The notes beneath the pieces were generated by a model. It was not told where the DNA came from and made no database searches. It saw nothing but the letters and a program-made list of their open reading frames with translations. The position numbers and the translations under genes were made by a program. Source: Bugula neritina (taxonomy: Eukaryota > Bryozoa > Gymnolaemata > Cheilostomatida > Bugulidae). Taken from it: a stretch of 64,000 bases of DNA. This document shows positions 48,942-64,000 of the stretch, one piece after another (positions within the stretch are counted from its first letter, which is position 1; the number at the start of each line of letters is the position of its first letter). The stretch lies in contig OZ037767.1 in NCBI GenBank assembly GCA_964035545.1, positions 12,693,081 through 12,757,080 of the forward strand. Reading direction: 5' to 3'.

Positions 48942-49125
48942 CATGTGTTTATAGTCACCATCTCTGTGAAAACACCTGAGTAATAGAGGTTTATTTTCAC
49001 TACTGTGGCAAAGGATCAATTATGACTGAATGCTAAATTCTTATGTCACCAATGACCTTTGCTTGGAATCAGCCATTTACTTTGTGTTTACTAAGCCAGC
49101 ACTCTAACCACTAGGCCTTGCATTT
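48942..49125 (-). mobile_element. tRNA-derived SINE copy
   Basis: The minus strand reads GGCCTAGTGGTTAGAGTGCT, GGCTTAGTAAACACAAAGTA, then GCAAAGGTCATTGGTGAC and a tail with ACAGAGATGGTGACTATAAA. The B-box is degraded. It lies about 130 bp before the 49258 array. Confidence 0.75.
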
Positions 49126-49257
49126 ACCACCTTCCTTAAAAAGGATATGATATGTTATACCCACTGTGATGGCAGGGAGGTAAAGTTATATATTTTGAAA
49201 AGTGTCTCTGTGTGTTTTTCATGACACAAAACCAATAAAGAACTGCATTCATTATCA

Positions 49258-50282
49258 AGTAATATAACACAATGTACTGTAGTATAACACACTGTACTGT
49301 AGTATAACACAATGTACTGTAGTATAACACAATGTACTGTAGTATAACACAATGTACTGTAGTATAACACAATGTACTGTAGTATAACACACTGTACTGT
49401 AATATAACACAGTGTACTGTAGTATAACACAATGTACTGTAGTATAACACAATGTACTGTAGTATAACACACTGTACTGTAGTATAACACAATATGTACT
49501 GTAGTATAACACAATCTACTGTAGTATAACACAATAGACTGTAGTATAACGCAATGTACTGTAGTATAACGCAATGTACTGTAATATAACACAATGTACT
49601 GTAGTATAACACAATATACTGTAGTATAACACAATCTACTGTAGTATAACACAATATGTACTGTAGTATAACACAATCTACTGTAGTATAACACAATATA
49701 CTGTAGTATAACGCAATGTACTGTAGTATAACACAATGTACTGTAGTATAACACAATGTACTGTAGTATAACACAATGTACTGTAGTATAACACAATCTA
49801 CTGTAGTATAACACAATATGTACTGTAGTATAACACAATCTACTGTAGTATAACACAATATACTGTAGTATAACGCAATGTACTGTAGTATAACACAATG
49901 TACTGTAGTATAACACAATGTACTGTAGTATAACACAATGTACTGTAGTATAACACAATGTACTGTAGTATAACACAATGTACTGTAGTATAACACAGTG
50001 TACTGTAGTATAACACAATGTACTGTAGTATAACACACTGTACTGTAGTATAACGCAATGTACTGTAGTATAACACAATGTACTGTAGTATAACACAGTG
50101 TACTGTAGTATAACACAATAGACTGTAATATAACACAATGTACTGTAGTATAACACAATGTACTGTAGTATAACGCAATGTACTGTAGTATAACACAATG
50201 TACTGTAGTATAATACACAATGTACTGTAGTATAACACAATAGACTGTAGTATAAAACATTGTACTGTAGTATAACACATTA
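49258..50282. repeat. 20-bp minisatellite with higher-order structure, about 50 copies
   Basis: Unit GTACTGTAGTATAACACAAT with a few variants (ACACACT, ACGCAAT, ACAATCTACT, ACAATATGTACT). A block of about 170 bp (CTACT - ATGTACT - CTACT - ATACT - ACGCAATGTACT order) near 49620 recurs near 49790, and partly near 49500. The order of variants shows that multi-unit blocks were duplicated. Confidence 0.95.
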
Positions 50283-53180
50283 TAGAGCAATACCAGCAAT
50301 GCCATATTTTCATCTGAAAAATCCAAGGCAAGTACACCAATGCAGAAATTTTAAAAAGTATGTTTTTTAGAACAAAAGACGTGTTTATTCTGATAATTTT
50401 CAAGTCAAACTTGGATACGATCAGGTAGACTATTTTGTATATTATTATACATGACAAGCATGGTGGAATTGTTGCCTATGCAATTAGGAGTTAATTATAA
50501 AAAGGTTGACAACAGCCAGTTTGAACTCTCACGTATGCTCTAGCAATTATATCTAAGTGCATTTCTTACTCAGTTTCCTAAGATTACACACCATCAACCT
50601 AACTGTTGTTATTGTGATATATTATGCAGGTGCAGTTATTTATGGCATTGAATAATGTAGCATTGCAGAGCTCTGTCCTGCAGTTTTGAGTGAGTGCCAA
50701 AAAGTATTTATTATTGTACTACGACACACACTGATATATAAAACATGATCTGTAGTAGAACTATAGTCAAGTACACTAAGGGTATGACATCATATAGTAT
50801 AACTATACAGTCCTAGTCATATGGGAACAGCACAGCTTTTCAAAACACCATGCAGTAACCTTCTTAATTAGGCTTGTAGTCAGCATGCAGTTCTAGAGAG
50901 AGAGATATATCATGTTAGAAAACAAATAGTGTACAAAATTGCTGGACACAACCTATGAATAATTGTTATACTTAATTTGCAGCATTATGATATGAATTTT
51001 GTTGTTCTGCATTGATTAATTCTCTGCATAAATTGCTCATTGGCATCCAAGTAGCTCATTGGCATCTAGGCAGCATGGAAACAGACAAATTTGAATGATG
51101 AGATATGAAACCTTCCAATTTGAAAAAAATGGTGACTGTTTGTTCCAAGGAAGACAAATCCTTCAATTCATATCATGTCTTTTTCTTTTTCTAACAGTAA
51201 ATGTTAACATACCCATGGTATTACTACTAGTCATTAGTTAGTACTCCTAGTCATTAGATACTAGATAGTACTACTAGTCAGTAGTTAGTACAGTTAGTCA
51301 TTAGTTGGTTGTACTACTATTCATGGTCGCTGATTCAAAGAGTCACCAGGCCTAACAGGCATGCACTCAGCTTTATGAAAGACCACAACCAACTCATAAA
51401 GATATTGTATCTGTATATGGTAGATCAGTGATGATCATGAGCTTAATGAATATATCCCGAAAAGATGAATGACAACTTATTACTGGGTATAGGTGCTATA
51501 GTTGTCTACAAGAAATGTTAGCCAAAATGTAGCACTGATGCATCAAGCTTTTGATGCATTCTGCAACGACTATGGCCTCCATTACTTTATTTGTTTAAAT
51601 TAAATGACACTAAAATATGATTATGCAGTAGAAGGAATTATCACCAAATCGTGGCTATATATATACCTGCTCATGTAATTAAGTTGCAACAATCACTAGA
51701 AGTAGTATAATTATAATGTATATGGTGACAATGATTGTATGTAATCTGCCAAGTCATGTACAGAAATTAAGAAATAATTTTGCAATATGTTGGTCAATAA
51801 AATGCAAACTAAAATAATTTATAATCACAAGTTTTTCATCTTACACTGTTTAATATGTTGGCCTCTACCAGCCCGGAAGGGGAAACCAATGTGACTAGTA
51901 AATGTTGAAACTGTTTCAAAATTTGAAGTATGGTTAGTTTCAAAATCTATATTATATGTTTTTTTATGTTATAAACAAACACTCAAGGCACATATTCATG
52001 AGTCTTAATATTTTAATAAAGACAATATTATGTTGCATAACATTATGTTCAGCTAAAACAATTAATTAACTGTTTGACTGTACCATTCAGTGATAGGGCA
52101 TGGCTATCTATAATCATGACTGATATTCAATTCAACAGGCAAATGTCTCATTATAATTGACCAGATATCAATGTGCATTTGAAAAGATGAAATTATAGTA
52201 GCATCAACTATAAACAAAATTATTATGTTGACAATTGAAAAATCTAACATACTTCTTCACAAACCACTTGAAGCTACTGAAAGCACTTGACATCAAATGT
52301 CTTGCATGAAGAATATGTAGGCGCATGGAGATCACAGTGATGTAAAAAAATAACTTATATTTGATTTCAATTAATATGTAGCCAGAGTAGCCGGAGTTTT
52401 TCTAATATTAGCTGCTGGTAAAATTTTCACCCTCAAAATATACTAGAATTTAAAGTTGTGCTTTGTTAAATAATAATAGTTATTCAACCTGGAATTTTTA
52501 TGTGGTTGTAAACTTACAGCCAATTACCATTTTGAAAAAATTTATAAAGCTATGTTTTTGAAGTTATTCTATATAAGCGATTGAGTTAATATATAGATTG
52601 AAGCAACATACAGAGCATAATTCTTTTTAAATTAATATTTACAACAGCATCGCATGCATGCATTTTCAATAAAAACAATGTTGCACAAGCCAATTAGAAC
52701 TGACTAGTTGTTTAAAGCATGACACTTCATACATTGTTCGATATGTATCGATCAAATATCATCGCTATATTAACTAAATAATTATTGATGCAATACTATA
52801 ATGAGTATCTGCAACAGATACACCGTGATACTGAAATATGCATAATTTTTGTTCCTTTTACATAGTATCACAACTTATTGTTGGTAAAGATATTGTGCCA
52901 CAAACAAATATGCATATTTTATTAAAAAAACATCACCTGTCTATTTATTTGAGAGATTATATGGAAGTTTGGAATGTCACTATTTACTCAAAATATAAAA
53001 TTATGTTGCAATATGTGCTTCTGACACCAGTAGCGATTTAAACTGTTGACTGAACCTAAAGGTTAATGAAGAGGCTTGTGGGAAGAAACAGATGGTAGTG
53101 TTAACTGACGTCTGCTAAGAACGTCTGCACTGATAAAAGCTCTAGTAAACTCCATTAACTACAGTTGTCTCTAATTTACC
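50283..53180. other. Intergenic DNA, no gene seen
   Basis: AT-rich sequence with a small TACTACTAGTCATTAGTTAG direct repeat (51225-51320). No exon or RNA gene could be supported. Confidence 0.4.
53131..53139 (+). promoter_or_regulatory. TATA-like box of the D8C gene
   Basis: TGATAAAAG about 50 bp before the ATG. Placement fits a short 5' UTR; weak evidence. Confidence 0.35.
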
Positions 53181-53879
53181 ATGGAGAGACACATGATATT
53201 GCTAGCAGTTGTAACTTTATGCTTTATTCACCTGGTTGACACTCAAATACCCGCCTCTAGCCAAGAGCTTATCATCTACAGACTCATAGAGTCGCTCTGT
53301 CCTGGAAGTGAAGCAGAAGCACTGACTGAGTCACCAGATGGCGCAAGTCTTTACAGTAGATTGTTGAATAAACTCGTAGAATGCAGACAGAATAAAAGTG
53401 GAATATTTGATCCAGTAACGACTCAAAAGCCAGAGCCTGTGACACTCTACAAGACTCCAAGAGAGTGTCTTACGGCAACTAGTTTTACTGAGTCATGGAG
53501 GTTTGACCGAGCTGGGCAGAACCACACACCGGGTGGCGCCCACTCTAGTGGCGGATATGCTTGTGATATGAATACAGAAACCTTGGACTGGTTCAGATTT
53601 AGTAGTAAAGAAAGTGGAAGTAGAATGTTAGACGTCTGTCCAGAGAAATATAGCTGTGGAGCCGCGATTCCCTTCTGGAGTGACGAGACTGCCTCGAGCA
53701 AGGTTGGTGAATTGAAGGCTATTCGTACGTATGCTGTGAGAGGATCCAATTGCAAGAGTTATACCAAGACAGTGTACGTCATGAGATGCTCGCCAGATGA
53801 GAATGACATTATCTACAAGGTGCGGGACAGGTACTCTGGTTCATGTGGAGCAGCATTCTGCGCTATGAAAGCTAAATGA
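53181..53879 (+). CDS. Secreted protein with uromodulin-type D8C domain, single exon
   Basis: 232 aa. Residues 1-22 (hydrophobic LLAVVTLCFIHLVDTQ) form a signal peptide. A linker (about 23-92) contains two cysteines. Residues 96-227 form one D8C domain with exactly eight cysteines: C96, then YACD, LDVCP, YSCG, SNCKS, MRCS, GSCG and AFC. The order W-R near the start, CD...DWFRFSS...G.RM..VCP matches the D8C domain of uromodulin, GP2 and related invertebrate proteins. The fold is extracellular. There is no zona pellucida domain, membrane segment or GPI signal. The whole frame lies in one exon, unlike the other genes here. A TATA-like box and poly(A) signal frame it. Its role is unknown; binding of sugars or microbes is suggested only by the family. 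Confidence 0.88.
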   Translation: MERHMILLAVVTLCFIHLVDTQIPASSQELIIYRLIESLCPGSEAEALTESPDGASLYSRLLNKLVECRQNKSGIFDPVTTQKPEPVTLYKTPRECLTATSFTESWRFDRAGQNHTPGGAHSSGGYACDMNTETLDWFRFSSKESGSRMLDVCPEKYSCGAAIPFWSDETASSKVGELKAIRTYAVRGSNCKSYTKTVYVMRCSPDENDIIYKVRDRYSGSCGAAFCAMKAK

Positions 53880-53977
53880 TCTCCAACCGTTTGAATCGAG
53901 ACATTAGAAACTAAATGTTTACAGTTGCGCCCTAAAAGTCAATGGTTATGCATGAATAACATATTAAAGTGCAGAGC

Positions 53978-53983
53978 AATAAA
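53978..53983 (+). promoter_or_regulatory. Poly(A) signal of the D8C gene
   Basis: AATAAA about 100 bp after the TGA stop. Confidence 0.7.
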
Positions 53984-54768
53984 TGTGTCAGTGTGAACCT
54001 TATATTTCTTTACCATGAAATCGCTTCATTTTTACATATTATAATTTCAATAAAATGACAAAATTTACTGCCCTGATTATCCAATATTTTCTTTGCATTG
54101 TGTATGCAAATCAAGCATTTGCATTGGCATTCTCCAGCCAATTAAAAACATGGACAAAAATAACTAGCCATTTAGTGATCAGCTTTGAATATAACATACT
54201 TTATTTCCCCTTCAAAATACATTCACTTGATAAATTTATGAAATACAACATGTAAAAGTGCAAAATCATTTAGTAATAGATTGTATATAGTTTGAAGATT
54301 CATAAGTAGAGAAGAGCAAAACAAAAACAATAAGTAGAACATGGTGACTTGAAACATACAAAGATAAAATAGCAGCTGATTTAAACAGATTTTTTGAAAC
54401 TATGATTAAAACATAAGAGATGAAAACATCACAGATAAAAAGAGGAATGTAACTGCAGCACACAAAGTTAGATGAAAAAACCTTCTAAAATATTACAGTA
54501 GAAGTATGCTTCTGTAAAAGTGAAAAAATAGGGAATTTATGACCAAACCTGAATATATTATATTGACAAATGGCTTATGTATAGAACAAGTGAATTCAAA
54601 CTGATCACATATAATATTGGTCAACATAGAAGAAACACACAGTAACAGGAAGTGATGTCATTGCTTTTACACTCAGTTGTTTGAACCTCATTATGCTAAA
54701 TAAAATACTGAGCTATATGTTTCATTATGGCTGTATAGCCTTAGGTGTTAGATACGGTAGACTGAGAG
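53984..54768. other. Region between convergent genes
   Basis: AT-rich; includes the 3' UTR side of the minus-strand membrane-protein gene. No gene seen. Confidence 0.4.
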
Positions 54769-63967
<9,199 letters not shown>

Positions 63968-64000
63968 CTGTGAAATGAGAGAATGAGGAACATAATAGAG

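Noticed and set aside
49136-50457. Open frames up to 396 codons of YYSTLCYTTVHCVIL-type repeats
   Set aside because: The 20-bp minisatellite unit lacks stops in these frames; two frames are open at once, as expected of a repeat.

Overview
This is an AT-rich window of nuclear DNA from a eukaryote, almost certainly an invertebrate animal. Genes are split by many short-to-long GT-AG introns. The animal-specific genes NPHP1 and COX7A2L, an AP-1/ATF-like bZIP factor and a uromodulin-type D8C protein are all present. The DNA is crowded with micro- and minisatellites, tRNA-derived SINEs, MITEs and LTR elements. A marine lophotrochozoan-type invertebrate is my guess; the species cannot be read from the sequence. 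Exons were assembled by hand from splice sites, reading phase and protein similarity. Every multi-exon model given as complete closes in frame.

Layout, left to right. Positions 208-938 (minus) hold the first two coding exons of an eh1-motif protein that continues off the left edge. Positions 2496-3438 are a pure (TG)n tract and 4639-4830 a palindrome with a (TA)n centre. A dead LINE reverse-transcriptase fragment lies at 6987-7770. Two plus-strand exons ending in a CaaX-like tail lie at 8941-9303. Positions 10166-27769 (minus) are a complete 20-exon NPHP1 gene (700 aa). Positions 28795-31290 are a decayed, 5'-truncated LTR retrotransposon. Positions 32302-40285 (plus) are a four-exon COX7A2L gene (137 aa). 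Its 6.7-kb first intron holds a probable solo LTR and a 4.5-kb LTR retrotransposon with LTRs that look identical and a perfect 5-bp target duplication. Positions 42738-47966 (minus) are a five-exon bZIP factor (275 aa). A 1-kb minisatellite follows at 49258-50282, then an intronless secreted D8C protein at 53181-53879 (plus). Finally, 54769-63967 (minus) holds ten 3' exons of a large type I membrane protein, which I tentatively place in the metazoan LolA-like group.

Two things stand out. First, at least five tandem arrays in three unrelated genes start exactly at a 5' splice site, and their repeat units copy the donor, sometimes with the end of the coding exon. Units of 36, 24, 21 and 18 bp keep the reading frame length. 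This looks like a recurrent, donor-seeded way of making minisatellites. Second, the young LTR element has protease followed directly by integrase, while the end of an RNase H lies after the integrase. This is the unusual Gmr1-type domain order of Ty3/gypsy elements, in a copy that has lost its reverse transcriptase.

The host genes do not form an operon or obvious pathway; they are neighbours with separate roles (cilium, respiratory chain, transcription, secretion, membrane).
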